Positions 7,034 to 15,773 are shown, counted from the first letter of the stretch. The stretch: 40,645 bases of DNA from an uncultured Prevotellaceae bacterium (GCA_902800245.1 CADCDY010000018.1:1-40645); one strand, 5' to 3'. Notes: generated by a model not told the origin, from the sequence alone. Numbers and translations: made by a program.

Positions 7034-7311
7034 TGAAGGGCTGATTTCAGAAATGAGGTCAGCCCTCATGCTCGGCAGAATCCAAGTTCACTTGGTTTTG
7101 CTCTCGCTCAATCGCAGCTTTGAAATTTACGGAGCCTATCATATCTGTGCCAACGGTAGCCATAAGCATACAGAGTTTGTATAAAATGTCAAGGTGATAA
7201 TGAAAAAAGCAGGGAGTCTGACTGCCTTTTAATATTAAAAGATTCGTATTCTTACCAAAGAGCAATTTTGGCCAAATTGGTGAATGAAATTCTGTCAATG
7301 GGTGAATATAA
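7001..7311. other. Intergenic stretch with two hairpins, no recognised gene
   Basis: A hairpin at 7037-7066 (AGGGCTGA paired with TCAGCCCT) and a perfect palindrome at 7082-7095 (CCAAGT-TC-ACTTGG) lie just after the PAP2 remnant and may end its transcription, though neither has a convincing T tract. A minus-strand frame runs through 7070-7300, but I recognise no family in it and it ends in the tandem repeats, so I do not call a gene. Confidence 0.4.
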
Positions 7312-7427
7312 CTTGGACAAATAACCAAATGAATACTTACCAAACAACCAAACAAAAACTTACCAAACAACCAAACGAGAATTTACCAAACAACCAAATA
7401 AAAACTTACCAATTAACCAAATTGTTA
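7312..7427. repeat. 23-bp tandem repeats upstream of the AAA ATPase gene
   Basis: Four units of 23 bases start at 7336, 7359, 7382 and 7405, each resembling CTTACCAAACAACCAAA plus six A-rich bases. A degenerate 24-base unit precedes them at 7312. There are no unique spacers, so it is not a CRISPR. The array ends just before the promoter of the ATPase gene and may be a regulatory binding array or a variable-number repeat. Confidence 0.8.
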
Positions 7428-7435
7428 TTAAATTT

Positions 7436-7467
7436 TTTGTTTGTTTCATAGAAAAGTTGTACTTTTG
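7436..7467 (+). promoter_or_regulatory. Promoter of the AAA/DUF4143 ATPase gene
   Basis: TTTG at 7436-7439, 20 bases, then TACTTTTG at 7460-7467 match the Bacteroidetes -33/-7 consensus. The ATG follows at 7485. Confidence 0.7.
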
Positions 7468-7484
7468 CACAAAAATATTTTTGT

Positions 7485-8774
7485 ATGGCAGAGCATTTTA
7501 ATTATCGTAAGAGAGTTGTTGATAGTCTTTTGGCTGAGAAATTGGAGGCTATAGGAGCTGTGCTGATAGAAGGACCTAAAGCTTGTGGCAAAACTACAAC
7601 GGCAGAACAGCAGGCTAAAAGTATCCTATATATGGATGATCCTGACAGCATGACTCAGAACCTTCAGTTGGCAGAAACAAATATCAAGCAGTTGTTGAGG
7701 GGTGAAACCCCAAGACTGATTGACGAATGGCAGATAGCTCCGCAATTGTGGGACGCAATTCGTTTCGAGGTTGATCATCGAAGGGATGACGGTCAATTTA
7801 TGCTGACCGGTTCGGCTGTTCCTGCAGATGACTCAAAGATTCACCATACTGGTACTGGTCGTTTTGCGTGGTTGACGATGCGCCCGATGACACTTTGGGA
7901 GTCAGGAGAATCTACCGGCGATGTGAGTCTAGGCAAACTGTTTGAGAATGCAGAAATGGTGGAAGGCGAGAGCCATCTTTCATTGGAAGATGTTGCTTTT
8001 ATCACGTGTCGTGGCGGCTGGCCCAAGGCAATGAATAAGAAAAGTCAAAAGGCAGCTTTAGGGCAGGTAAAAGAGTATTATGAAGCTATTACCCGTTCGG
8101 ACATATCGCGAGTGGACGGAGTCTCGAGAGATGAACAGCGAGCCAAACGGCTGATGCGCTCCTATGCTCGTCTGCAGGGATCTATGGCTCCTATTCCTAC
8201 AATAGTTGAGGATTTGAAAACGAATGAGCCAGAAGGTATGAGCGACGAAACTGTGGCATCATATATCAAGGCACTGAAGAAAATCTTTGTGATAGAAGAT
8301 ATGGAGGCATGGAATCCGAATCTACGCTCCAAGACTGCAATACGAACTTCTGATAACCGTTATTTTGTGGATCCGTCGTTAGCAATTGCTGCTTTGGACC
8401 TTGGACCAAATGATTTAATGAACGACCTGAACACGTTTGGTCCTTTCTTCGAAACTCTTTGTGTGCGAGATTTGAGGGTCTTTGCGGAGACTTTGCACGG
8501 CAAAGTTTATCATTATCGGGATAGGAGTGGACTAGAGTGTGATACAGTGGTGCATCTAAGAAATGGGAGTTATGGTCTTATAGAGATTAAACTTGGTGGT
8601 GATAGCTTGATTCAAGAGGGTGCGGATGCTTTGATTGACTTGAAAGATAAGATTGATACAACAAAAATGAAGAAGCCTTCGTTCTTGATGGTATTGACGG
8701 CTGTTGGTCAGTATGCCTACAAACGTCCAGAGGATGGAGTGTTGGTAGTTCCAATTGGATGCCTGAAGGACTGA
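7485..8774 (+). CDS. AAA_14 / DUF4143 family ATPase
   Basis: 429 residues. Walker A is G30-PKACGKTT-38, Walker B is LIDEW (about residues 77-81), and a sensor-like FMLTGSA follows at about 105-111. The C-terminal DUF4143 region contains ECDTVVHL...YGLIEIKLGG (about 348-370), the D...ExK pattern of PD-(D/E)XK nuclease-like folds. These proteins are widespread in Bacteroidales and archaea as single accessory genes; their role is unclear and often proposed to be mobile or defence related. The gene has its own promoter with a tandem repeat array upstream, and a long hairpin downstream. Codon use is more AT-rich than that of the flanking housekeeping genes, in keeping with the adjacent accessory block. 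Confidence 0.85.
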   Translation: MAEHFNYRKRVVDSLLAEKLEAIGAVLIEGPKACGKTTTAEQQAKSILYMDDPDSMTQNLQLAETNIKQLLRGETPRLIDEWQIAPQLWDAIRFEVDHRRDDGQFMLTGSAVPADDSKIHHTGTGRFAWLTMRPMTLWESGESTGDVSLGKLFENAEMVEGESHLSLEDVAFITCRGGWPKAMNKKSQKAALGQVKEYYEAITRSDISRVDGVSRDEQRAKRLMRSYARLQGSMAPIPTIVEDLKTNEPEGMSDETVASYIKALKKIFVIEDMEAWNPNLRSKTAIRTSDNRYFVDPSLAIAALDLGPNDLMNDLNTFGPFFETLCVRDLRVFAETLHGKVYHYRDRSGLECDTVVHLRNGSYGLIEIKLGGDSLIQEGADALIDLKDKIDTTKMKKPSFLMVLTAVGQYAYKRPEDGVLVVPIGCLKD

Positions 8775-8794
8775 ATGTTAATAAAGGAATAGTA

Positions 8795-8838
8795 ACAATT
8801 ATGGCTCGATACCGATAGAAAAGTGTCGAGCCATTGTT
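8795..8838 (+). terminator. Hairpin after the AAA ATPase gene
   Basis: ATGGCTCGA at 8801-8809 pairs with TCGAGCCAT at 8826-8834. The stem is extended by AACA/TGTT with one bulge. It lies 27 bases after the stop. The T tract is weak (TTGTTGTGTTC), so termination is likely but not certain. Confidence 0.5.
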
Positions 8839-8915
8839 GTGTTCAAAGATGCTGTACGGCTATAGTTTCTTGTTGTCCTTGAAGGAGTAGTATTGTTTAT
8901 CCGCAAGGATGATAC

Positions 8916-8987
8916 AAACTCACAGGCAGCGACTATAGCAATGGCCCGGTTCTTACCAATGCCACGGTAGCACATCAGTTCTTCCAC
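8916..8987 (-). pseudogene. Possible RadC-like helix-hairpin-helix remnant
   Basis: The minus strand encodes EELMCYRGIGKNRAIAIVAA, close to the RadC helix-hairpin-helix (EELM...GIGkakA..I.AA.EL). After this the sequence loses any RadC resemblance, and no JAB domain follows. It is too short to be a working gene. The rest of the 489-base gap 8775-9263 shows only the hairpin above and AT-rich sequence leading to the MGMT promoter. Confidence 0.4.
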
Positions 8988-9263
8988 AGGGCTATAATAC
9001 CGATGGCCATGGAGTGGCAGAAAGAAAGAGAATGTGGAGTTGATGGGAATAGTGCCGAAAGATTGATGGGTTTTACCTTTTTGCCTTGAGATTTACTTTT
9101 TTGTGGTAAAATGATAAATTTTTGGGTAAAACCTCTTCTATATCGATATTATTGCCCCAAAGTATGTAATTTTAAGTAGGGGAAAACAGGAAATGTTACA
9201 TTAGGAATTGAGAAAAAATGCGAAAAAGGTGGTTTTTTCGAGAAAAAGTTGTATCTTCGCAGC

Positions 9264-9617
9264 ATGAATTACTATAAAATGAAGGACTATCCCGATAGGA
9301 TGACGCCGGAGCAGGTGAGGGCATTTGGCAAGGATGTGCTGAACATCGTCAGTCAGATTCCTCGTGGACGAGTGACGACATACGGACATATCGCGGCCTT
9401 GGCAGGATGGCCCAGTCATTCAAGGATGGTGGGACGGACGTTGAGATATACGCATGGAGCAGAGTTGTTGCCTTGTCATCGGGTGGTGAACAAAGAGGGA
9501 CGCACTGCTCCTGGATGGTCTCGCCAGCGGACGTTGTTGGAAGAAGAAGGTGTGACATTCAAGAGCAACGGACATGTGGATATGGGGCGACACCTTTGGG
9601 AGCCGGAGATAGAATAA
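9264..9617 (+). CDS. MGMT-family protein (6-O-alkylguanine methyltransferase, DNA-binding domain only)
   Basis: 117 residues from the ATG at 9264; a TTG at 9249 lies inside the promoter. It consists only of the C-terminal MGMT/Ogt domain: IPRGRVTTYGHIAALAG (about 32-48, recognition helix region with Arg54 in SHSRMVGR), the active-site motif P70-C71-H72-R73-V, and the following N-K-E-G. The Cys is present, unlike alkyltransferase-like (ATL) proteins, which have Trp at this place, so alkyl transfer is possible although the N-terminal domain is missing. The -7 box TATCTTCG (9252-9259) ends only 4 bases before the ATG, suggesting a leaderless mRNA. The next gene is an AlkD-like glycosylase, making an alkylation-repair pair. 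Confidence 0.85.
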   Translation: MNYYKMKDYPDRMTPEQVRAFGKDVLNIVSQIPRGRVTTYGHIAALAGWPSHSRMVGRTLRYTHGAELLPCHRVVNKEGRTAPGWSRQRTLLEEEGVTFKSNGHVDMGRHLWEPEIE

Positions 9618-9660
9618 AGAAGAATAAAAGAGAATAAAGAAGAATAAAAGAAAGTAAAGC
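9618..9660. repeat. AGAATAAA-type short tandem repeats between the two repair genes
   Basis: The spacer is built from repeated GAATAAA(A)GA units (four or five imperfect copies). No promoter box is visible, so the downstream AlkD-like gene probably shares the transcript. Confidence 0.6.
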
Positions 9661-9693
9661 AAGATGAAGAAGTTTGAATTGATAATTAAATAA

Positions 9694-10548
9694 ATGACAG
9701 CTAAGGAAATCATCGCATATATGGAGTCGCTGCGGAATGAGGAGCAGCGAAGGATACTCATGGGGTTCTTTAAAACGGGACCGGGTGAGTATGGTGAGGG
9801 CGATGAGTTCCTTGGACTGAAGGTGCCGCAGACAAGGGAGGTCGTTAGGAATGTGTGGAAGGACTTTCCCTTGAGCGAGGTACCAGAACTGCTGATGTCG
9901 AAATGGCACGAGGTGAGGCTTTGCGGCTTGCTGATACTGGTCGCGAAGTTCGAGAAACTGACGAAGAAGACAGCGGCGAGAACGCCGCTGGAGTGTACGG
10001 AGAAGGCAATCTATGGGCGAGATGAGATTGTCATAATGTACCTCAAATATGCTGAGCAGGCAAATAACTGGGACTTGGTGGATTTGTCTGTTCATAAGAT
10101 TCTCGGGCATTGGCTGCTATTGCCGACATATCTGGGAGAGCCCCTCTCATCCCCCTGTCCAGGGGGAGGCCCAGACCTACACATAGATTACAAACGGCAG
10201 GTGCTGGATGAACTGGCCCAAAGCCCCTGCCTGTGGAAGCAACGCATGAGTATCGTTTGTTCGTGGAAGACCTCGCAGATGGGGGACCCTTCGTGGTGTT
10301 TAAGGTATGCTGAGATACACCTGCACCATCCGCATGACCTGATGCATAAGGCTGTGGGCTGGATGTTAAGAGAGATGGGCAAGCGATGCTCAATGGATCT
10401 GTTGCGTGACTTCCTCCGTCAGCATGCCCACGAGATGCCTCGCACGATGCTGCGTTATGCCATCGAGAAGATGTCGGAGGAGGAACGAAAGGAGTGGTTG
10501 AACATTCCTCAACCCCATCGGCCTTATATTTTGTTAAAAAGGTTGTAA
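9694..10548 (+). CDS. DNA alkylation repair protein, AlkD-like HEAT-repeat glycosylase
   Basis: 284 residues, alpha-helical throughout. It contains G41-L-K-V-P-Q-T-R in the place of the AlkD GV..P.lR motif, WHEVRLCGLLILV (about 71-83), and NNW126-D-L-V-D130, matching the Trp-x3-Asp pair used by AlkD to bind and excise N3/N7-alkylated bases. The C-terminus continues the HEAT repeats (MRRYAIEKM-like helices). Residues about 150-157 (PLSSPCPGGG) come from an in-frame GC-rich palindrome that looks inserted into a loop. The gene lies 76 bases after the MGMT-like gene, so the two are probably co-transcribed for alkylation damage. Confidence 0.9.
   Translation: MTAKEIIAYMESLRNEEQRRILMGFFKTGPGEYGEGDEFLGLKVPQTREVVRNVWKDFPLSEVPELLMSKWHEVRLCGLLILVAKFEKLTKKTAARTPLECTEKAIYGRDEIVIMYLKYAEQANNWDLVDLSVHKILGHWLLLPTYLGEPLSSPCPGGGPDLHIDYKRQVLDELAQSPCLWKQRMSIVCSWKTSQMGDPSWCLRYAEIHLHHPHDLMHKAVGWMLREMGKRCSMDLLRDFLRQHAHEMPRTMLRYAIEKMSEEERKEWLNIPQPHRPYILLKRL
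10151..10166. repeat. GC-rich palindrome inserted in frame in the AlkD-like gene
   Basis: CCCCCT-GTCC-AGGGGG lies inside the coding region and encodes a Pro/Gly-rich loop (SPCPGGG) absent from the usual AlkD pattern. It looks like a short repetitive element tolerated in a loop. The palindrome is seen; the insertion history is inference. Confidence 0.55.
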
Positions 10549-10584
10549 CGTTATAGCCATTTGAATTTTATTTTGTATATTTCC

Positions 10585-10616
10585 TTTGGTGTTTTGCTCG
10601 CTTATTCGTAACTTTG
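10585..10616 (+). promoter_or_regulatory. Promoter of the flavodiiron gene
   Basis: TTTG at 10585-10588, 20 bases, then TAACTTTG at 10609-10616. The -7 box is preceded by TTATTCG, an extension also found at the gyrA, histidine kinase and 40,430 promoters. Confidence 0.75.
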
Positions 10617-10636
10617 CACCCAAATAAATTTGAACT

Positions 10637-11872
10637 ATGAATATGATTAGCGATACGATTAAGTACATCGGTGTGGATGATTTGGACATCGATTTGTTTG
10701 AGAGTCAGTATGTGGTGCCCGAGGGCATGAGTTATAACTCGTATCTCATTGATGATGAGAAGATAGCGGTGCTGGATACTGCTGACCGCAGAAAGGGTGA
10801 GGAGTGGAAAGTGAACCTAACGGCAGCCCTGAACGGCAGACAGCCGGACTATCTGGTGGTTCACCACATGGAACCTGATCACTCGGCACTCATTGCCTGG
10901 ATGCTGGAGACTTATCCTGGCGTGCAACTGGTGTGCAGTGCACAGGCTGTGAAAATGCTGTCGAACTTCTTTGAGGGCGTTGATTTTACTGGTCGTGTGA
11001 TCACCGTGAAAGAGGGTGACATACTGGCGCTGGGTAAGCATACACTGCAGTTTATCGGTGCTGCTATGGTGCACTGGCCCGAGGTCATCATGAGCTATGA
11101 CAGCACGGATAAGGTACTGTTCAGTGCAGATGGCTTTGGTAAGTTTGGTGCGCTGGTCAACGAGACTGACGATTGGGCTTGTGAGGCGCGTAGATATTAC
11201 TTTAATATTTGTGGCAAGTATGGTGCGCAGGTGCAGAGTGTCCTTAAGAAGGCTGCTGCCCTCGATATTCAGACTATTTGTCCGCTGCATGGTCCTGTGC
11301 TGAAGGGAGAACCTTTAGCCACAGCCGTAAAGTTGTATGATACGTGGAGCAAATACGAGCCCGAGAGCGAGGGAATATTGATAGCCTACGCCAGCATCCA
11401 TGGTGGTACAGCCGCTGCTGCTGAACGCTTAGGCGAGATCCTGCGCGAGAAGGGTGCCAAGAAGGCTGTGATTAAGCGAGAGACATCTGAGCTTGCTCAA
11501 ATGTCCGAGCGTGAACAGGCTCGAACGGAGTTCAAGGTTGTGGTAAGTGATCTGAGTCGTGAGGATATGGCAGAGGTCATTGAGGATGCCTTCCGCTATC
11601 CTACGGTGGTGGTGGCTGCCTCGAGCTATGATGCAGGTGTATTCCCCGTGATGCACGACTTCCTGTATCACCTGCAGATCAAGAACTACCAGAAGCGTAA
11701 GTTTGGTATCATTGAGAACGGCAGTTGGGCACCCTCAGCCGGTAAGGTGATGAAGGGTATGATTGAGGCCTTGAAGGACTGTGAAATCGTAGAGCCCATG
11801 GTCACCATCCGTTCGCGCATGAAGGCTGGGGATGAAGCACTGCTGGAGCAGTTGGCTGAGGCGCTGATTTGA
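10637..11872 (+). CDS. Flavodiiron protein (FprA-type)
   Basis: 411 residues with a metallo-beta-lactamase domain (about 1-245) followed by a flavodoxin domain (about 250-411). The di-iron ligands are all present: H77-x-E79-x-D81-H82 (HMEPDH), H146 (MVHWP), D165 (SADGFG) and H218 (CPLHGP). The FMN-binding start of the flavodoxin domain is ILIAYASIHGGTAAAAERL (about residues 248-266). There is no rubredoxin extension, so this is a class A enzyme. Flavodiiron proteins reduce O2 to water or NO to N2O in the cytoplasm and protect anaerobes from air. The gene stands alone between a promoter (10585-10616) and a strong terminator. Confidence 0.95.
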   Translation: MNMISDTIKYIGVDDLDIDLFESQYVVPEGMSYNSYLIDDEKIAVLDTADRRKGEEWKVNLTAALNGRQPDYLVVHHMEPDHSALIAWMLETYPGVQLVCSAQAVKMLSNFFEGVDFTGRVITVKEGDILALGKHTLQFIGAAMVHWPEVIMSYDSTDKVLFSADGFGKFGALVNETDDWACEARRYYFNICGKYGAQVQSVLKKAAALDIQTICPLHGPVLKGEPLATAVKLYDTWSKYEPESEGILIAYASIHGGTAAAAERLGEILREKGAKKAVIKRETSELAQMSEREQARTEFKVVVSDLSREDMAEVIEDAFRYPTVVVAASSYDAGVFPVMHDFLYHLQIKNYQKRKFGIIENGSWAPSAGKVMKGMIEALKDCEIVEPMVTIRSRMKAGDEALLEQLAEALI

Positions 11873-11886
11873 AAAGGGTATAGATA

Positions 11887-11922
11887 ATAAAAAAGAGGCA
11901 AGCAGTGCGCTTGCCTTTTTTT
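11887..11922. terminator. Bidirectional rho-independent terminator
   Basis: AGGCAAGC (11896-11903) pairs with GCTTGCCT (11909-11916), with an A run on the left and a T run on the right. It can end both the flavodiiron gene (+) and the gyrA-TPR transcript (-), which converge here. Confidence 0.9.
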
Positions 11923-11937
11923 GCCTTGACCTGAGGA

Positions 11938-13170
11938 TCAATTCCTCATGTCAGCCTCTGCAGCCTTAGTCTTGGGATCGTCCTCACCGTAACGGCCGTA
12001 ATAGGCCTGATAGCGGTTGTAGCCCCACTTAGCCTGAAGCTTGTCGGGATCGAGTTCCTTTGCCTTGTCGAAGGCAGCAATGGCCTCGTCAAAATATTTC
12101 ATACCTACGGCATTGTCGGTAGCATTGGCGGCAAGAACGTTCAGACATACACCGAGATATGTCCATACGATAGCATTGTCAGCCTTTGCCTCACAAGCCT
12201 TACGGAGCCACTTGGCAGCCTCTTCAGCATTGTTCTGCTCCATCAGCATGAAGCCCTTGCTTGCCAAAGCAACGTAGTTGTTAGGATATTTTGCGAGGTG
12301 AGCATCCAAGAAAGCAGTATGAGCAGCCCTATCCTTCATAGCGTCGTACAGATTGTTGAGGTTCTCGAAAATCACGTCATTCTCTGAGTCCTGTTCGTAC
12401 ATCTGCTTCAGCTTGTTGATGCAGTTCAGCGTATCCTGCTTTGTCTTCAGGTTCATCTGCATGGCACCCAGCTGCAGCTTGAAGGCGTCTTCCTTAAACT
12501 GGTCATTCTTCTTGGCCATCTCTGCAAAGCGGTTCACCAGATCCAGGTCTCTTGTCTGATATGCCATATAGGTGGCCAGATATGCAATCTGGTCGACAGC
12601 ATCCTGTTCCTGACCACGCAGCTGGTCGATATTGTCCATCTTGTCGAACAACGGACTTGCGAACGAATCCAGATAGGGCGTCCAGTATTTCAGTGCATTG
12701 GCAGGCTGATTGCTGGTACGATAAGACTCACCCAAGAAGATGAGGTTCTTGCGGGGACCCCACAGACGCAGCGCATTCTTCTTCTCGAACTTAGGCTTGA
12801 TATTACCCTTCGCATCAGGCATCTGGTCGTATTTGTTGCACTCAAAAGCATCCTCAATAGCCTGACACAAAGCATCACAGAGACCGATGGTGTCATAAGG
12901 TTCGGCTTTGCCACCCATCTGCACCTTCGCTGTGTTCTCGATAGCAATACCGTTTTCCTTGTCAACCTTGACCATGGCCAGGTCGACGAGGTGGTTATAA
13001 GCCTCTGCCTTCTCGGCATTGTCAGCCAGTTGACCGAGACTGTTCTTCAGCAGTTGTGCTGCCTCCGTATAGTCTTTACACTTAGTGATAGCCTTTAGGG
13101 CGTCACTCTTTGCGGCAAAGGTCATGGTGCTTGCCATGAGCGCAATTGCCATAAACAGAACTTTTTTCAT
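11938..13170 (-). CDS. Exported TPR-repeat protein
   Basis: 410 residues with a signal peptide (MKKVLFMAIALMASTMTFA, residues 1-19; cleavage before AKS). The mature part is helical with TPR-like repeats: residues about 25-75, 145-185 (ESYRTSNQPANALKYW), 270-345 (ALASKGFMLMEQNNAEEAAK, WLRKACEAKADNAIVW) and 360-395 (AIAAFDKAKELDP). It is probably periplasmic and binds protein partners; no catalytic motif is seen. It starts 33 bases after the gyrA stop on the same strand and has no promoter box in that gap, so it is likely co-transcribed with gyrA. Its specific role is unknown. Confidence 0.8.
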   Translation of the reverse strand: MKKVLFMAIALMASTMTFAAKSDALKAITKCKDYTEAAQLLKNSLGQLADNAEKAEAYNHLVDLAMVKVDKENGIAIENTAKVQMGGKAEPYDTIGLCDALCQAIEDAFECNKYDQMPDAKGNIKPKFEKKNALRLWGPRKNLIFLGESYRTSNQPANALKYWTPYLDSFASPLFDKMDNIDQLRGQEQDAVDQIAYLATYMAYQTRDLDLVNRFAEMAKKNDQFKEDAFKLQLGAMQMNLKTKQDTLNCINKLKQMYEQDSENDVIFENLNNLYDAMKDRAAHTAFLDAHLAKYPNNYVALASKGFMLMEQNNAEEAAKWLRKACEAKADNAIVWTYLGVCLNVLAANATDNAVGMKYFDEAIAAFDKAKELDPDKLQAKWGYNRYQAYYGRYGEDDPKTKAAEADMRN

Positions 13171-13203
13171 AAGTCTTTCTTTATTGGTTAAACATTAATT
13201 ATT

Positions 13204-15030
13204 TTATTCTTGCGTTTTATCTAGATTTTCTAGAGTTTCTGGATTTTCTGGATTATTCTGCTCCTCATCGTTGAGTACTTCAGCCTCCTCGACATCCTCT
13301 TCCTGACTGGACATCACCTTGCAGACGCTGGCGATGGTGTCGTTCTTCTTGGCGAGGTTGATGAGACGGACACCCTGGGTAGCACGACCCATGACGCGCA
13401 CATCAGCCACCTTCAGACGGATGAGCACACCCGACTTGTTGATGATCATCAGGTCGTTCTCGTCGGTCACCACCTTGATGGCTACCAAGCGACCGGTCTT
13501 CTCGGTGATGGCGAGGGTCTTCACACCCTTGGCACCACGGGCAGTCTTGCGGTAGTCCTCGACCTCAGAGCGCTTGCCATAGCCATTCTCGCTGACCACC
13601 ATGATGGTCTCCGTCTGCGGGTCGTTGACACATACCATGCCTACCACCTCGTCGTCGCCACCATCGAGGCGCATACCGATGACACCGGTAGAGACACGTC
13701 CCATGGTGCGGACATCGTTCTCGTCGAAGCGTACGGCACGTCCATTGCGGTTAGCCAGCAGGATTTCGTTATGGCCATTGGTCAGACGAACGCCTACCAC
13801 CTCGTCGCCCTCATTGATATTGATGGCACGCACACCAGCGGCACGCACATTGCGATACTGGTCGAGGCGGGTCTTCTTGATGATACCCTGCTTAGTGGCA
13901 AACATGACGTAGTGGGTCTTCAGGAACTCGTCGTCATTGAAGTTCTTGATGCGCAGTACGGCATTGATGGCATCGTCGGGCTCGATGTTGAGCATGTTCT
14001 GGATGGCACGGCCCTTCGAGTTCTTGTCACCCTCGGGAATCTCGTAGCACTTCTGCCAGTAGCAGCGACCTTTCTGTGTAAAGAACAACAAGGTGTTGTG
14101 CATGGTGGCAGGATAGATGTACTCTGCGAAGTCATTGTCGCGATGGCGGGCAGCCTTAGAGCCCATACCGCCACGGCTCTGCTCGTGGAACTCGTCCAAG
14201 TGGGTACGCTTGATGTAACCCATGTGAGAGATGGTGATGACCACAGGATCGTCGGGATAGAAGTCCTCGGCATTGAACTCGTGGTCGAAGGGGATAATCT
14301 CTGTACGACGAACATCGCCATACTTCTCCTTCACTTCCTGCAGCTCGTCCTTCATGACCTGCTTGCAACGCTCGGGGTTGTTCAGGATTTCCTCCAAGTC
14401 GGCAATGAGCTTCATCAGGTCGTCATACTCCTGGTGGAGCTGATCGACACGCAGACCAGTGAGCTGGCTAAGACGCATATCGACGATAGCCTTCGACTGC
14501 AGCTCGTCCAGGTTGAAGCGCTGCTCCAAGTTACGCTGGGCATCAGAAGGCGTCTTGCTGTTACGGATGATGTGAACCACCTCATCGATGTTGTTGACAG
14601 CAATGATCAATCCTTCGAGGATGTGTGCACGCTCCTGGGCTTTCTTCAGGTCGTACTTGGTGCGACGGATAGTTACGTCATGACGGTGCTCCACGAAGTA
14701 CTTGACGCACTCCTTAAGGTTCAGCAGACGGGGACGACCCTTGACCAGTGCGATGTTATTCACAGAGAACGAGCTCTGCAGGGCTGTCATCTTGAACAGT
14801 TTGTTGAGCAGCACGTTGGCATTGGCATCGCGCTTGCAATCCACCACAATACGCATACCCTGACGGCCAGACTCATCGTTGACATTGGCCACGCCCTCAA
14901 TCTTGTGTTCGTTGGCAAGGTCAGCAATATATTTCACGAGGTCGGCCTTGTTGACGCCATAAGGAATCTCCGTAACGACAATCTTGTCGTGAGTCTCGGT
15001 AGACTCAATCTCAGCCTTGGCACGCATCAC
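13204..15030 (-). CDS. gyrA: DNA gyrase subunit A, C-terminal part (frameshifted from N-terminal part)
   Basis: This open frame, beginning at a GTG inside the gene, carries the rest of GyrA: end of the breakage-reunion domain with its coiled coil, and the six-bladed C-terminal DNA-wrapping domain. GyrA-box-like blocks are SRGGMGSK and ARGAKGVK, and the Bacteroidales-typical stretches [20 protein letters not shown] and [14 protein letters not shown] are present. The real coding frame extends upstream to about 15102 ([20 protein letters not shown]), where it meets the N-terminal part out of frame. The acidic tail ([14 protein letters not shown]) is normal for the group. It should be one gene of about 850 residues with the entry at 15011-15670; see the finding at 15103. 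Confidence 0.9.
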   Translation of the reverse strand: MMRAKAEIESTETHDKIVVTEIPYGVNKADLVKYIADLANEHKIEGVANVNDESGRQGMRIVVDCKRDANANVLLNKLFKMTALQSSFSVNNIALVKGRPRLLNLKECVKYFVEHRHDVTIRRTKYDLKKAQERAHILEGLIIAVNNIDEVVHIIRNSKTPSDAQRNLEQRFNLDELQSKAIVDMRLSQLTGLRVDQLHQEYDDLMKLIADLEEILNNPERCKQVMKDELQEVKEKYGDVRRTEIIPFDHEFNAEDFYPDDPVVITISHMGYIKRTHLDEFHEQSRGGMGSKAARHRDNDFAEYIYPATMHNTLLFFTQKGRCYWQKCYEIPEGDKNSKGRAIQNMLNIEPDDAINAVLRIKNFNDDEFLKTHYVMFATKQGIIKKTRLDQYRNVRAAGVRAININEGDEVVGVRLTNGHNEILLANRNGRAVRFDENDVRTMGRVSTGVIGMRLDGGDDEVVGMVCVNDPQTETIMVVSENGYGKRSEVEDYRKTARGAKGVKTLAITEKTGRLVAIKVVTDENDLMIINKSGVLIRLKVADVRVMGRATQGVRLINLAKKNDTIASVCKVMSSQEEDVEEAEVLNDEEQNNPENPETLENLDKTQE

Positions 15031-15670
15031 GATACGGCCACGACCAGTCTCGTAGGCATCGCGAACGCCCTGCAGACCATAGATATAGGCACCTGTGGGG
15101 AAGCAGGTTGTGGGTAGGCATGTTGGTAGCCATACCTACGGCAATACCGTTACCACCATTTACCAAGAGGTTAGGAATCTTGGTAGGCATCACGCTGGGC
15201 TCAACCAGCGAGTCATCAAAGTTGTTGACCATATCGACGGTATCCTTCTCCAGGTCGTCCATGATGTGCTCACCCATCTTCGAGAGGCGGCACTCGGTGT
15301 AACGCATGGCAGCAGGCGAGTCACCATCAACGGAACCGAAGTTACCCTGTCCGTCAACCAGTGTGTAGCGCATGTTCCACTCCTGGGCCATACGCACCAG
15401 AGCACCATATACTGAAGAGTCGCCATGGGGATGGTACTTACCAAGTACCTCACCCACAACGCGGGCGCACTTCTTATAAGGTTGTGTAGAAACGTTGTTG
15501 ATGCCCATCATACCGTAGAGGATACGGCGATGAACAGGCTTAAAGCCGTCGCGAACATCAGGAAGGGCACGAGCCACGATGACCGACATCGAATAGTCGA
15601 TGTATGAGGACTTCATCTCTTCCTCAATGTTGATTTTTACAATTCTGTCGTTGTCAAATGTCTGATCCAT
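15011..15670 (-). CDS. gyrA: DNA gyrase subunit A, N-terminal part (frameshifted)
   Basis: Begins [20 protein letters not shown] at 15670. It contains the gyrase A winged-helix region, the quinolone-determining region ([19 protein letters not shown], residues 78-96, with Ser85 at the usual Ser83 position), and the catalytic Tyr124 in [10 protein letters not shown]. True GyrA sequence ends at about 15104, after [11 protein letters not shown]. The remaining residues of this open frame ([12 protein letters not shown] onward) are an out-of-frame reading. About 29 residues normally found between HNL and FPTG are missing. Gyrase introduces negative supercoils and is essential, so an intact gene is expected in the living cell. 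Two tandem promoters lie upstream. Confidence 0.9.
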   Translation of the reverse strand: MDQTFDNDRIVKINIEEEMKSSYIDYSMSVIVARALPDVRDGFKPVHRRILYGMMGINNVSTQPYKKCARVVGEVLGKYHPHGDSSVYGALVRMAQEWNMRYTLVDGQGNFGSVDGDSPAAMRYTECRLSKMGEHIMDDLEKDTVDMVNNFDDSLVEPSVMPTKIPNLLVNGGNGIAVGMATNMPTHNLLPHRCLYLWSAGRSRCLRDWSWPYRDACQG

Positions 15671-15773
15671 TAAAATTTAATGTTTAATATTTAATTCTTG
15701 TTTTTCTCACGATTTTGCGTTTAAGGGCATTTTTAAGCCCGCTGACGCGTTTTTACATTTTTCTTAAACCATG

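Noticed and set aside
7059-7370. 103-residue minus-strand open frame in the gap before the ATPase gene
   Set aside because: Its first half is translated from tandem repeats, no family is recognised, and no promoter box precedes it.
7312-7427. CRISPR array
   Set aside because: Units are contiguous with no unique spacers, and no cas gene is present.
15003-15110. Programmed ribosomal frameshift in gyrA
   Set aside because: A frameshift alone cannot restore the about 29 conserved residues missing between the two parts, and no slippery site with pseudoknot is seen.
13771-15117. 448-residue plus-strand open frame opposite gyrA
   Set aside because: It is a mirror of the GyrA coding strand (high His/Val/Leu/Asp antisense composition), has no promoter, and gyrA is certain.
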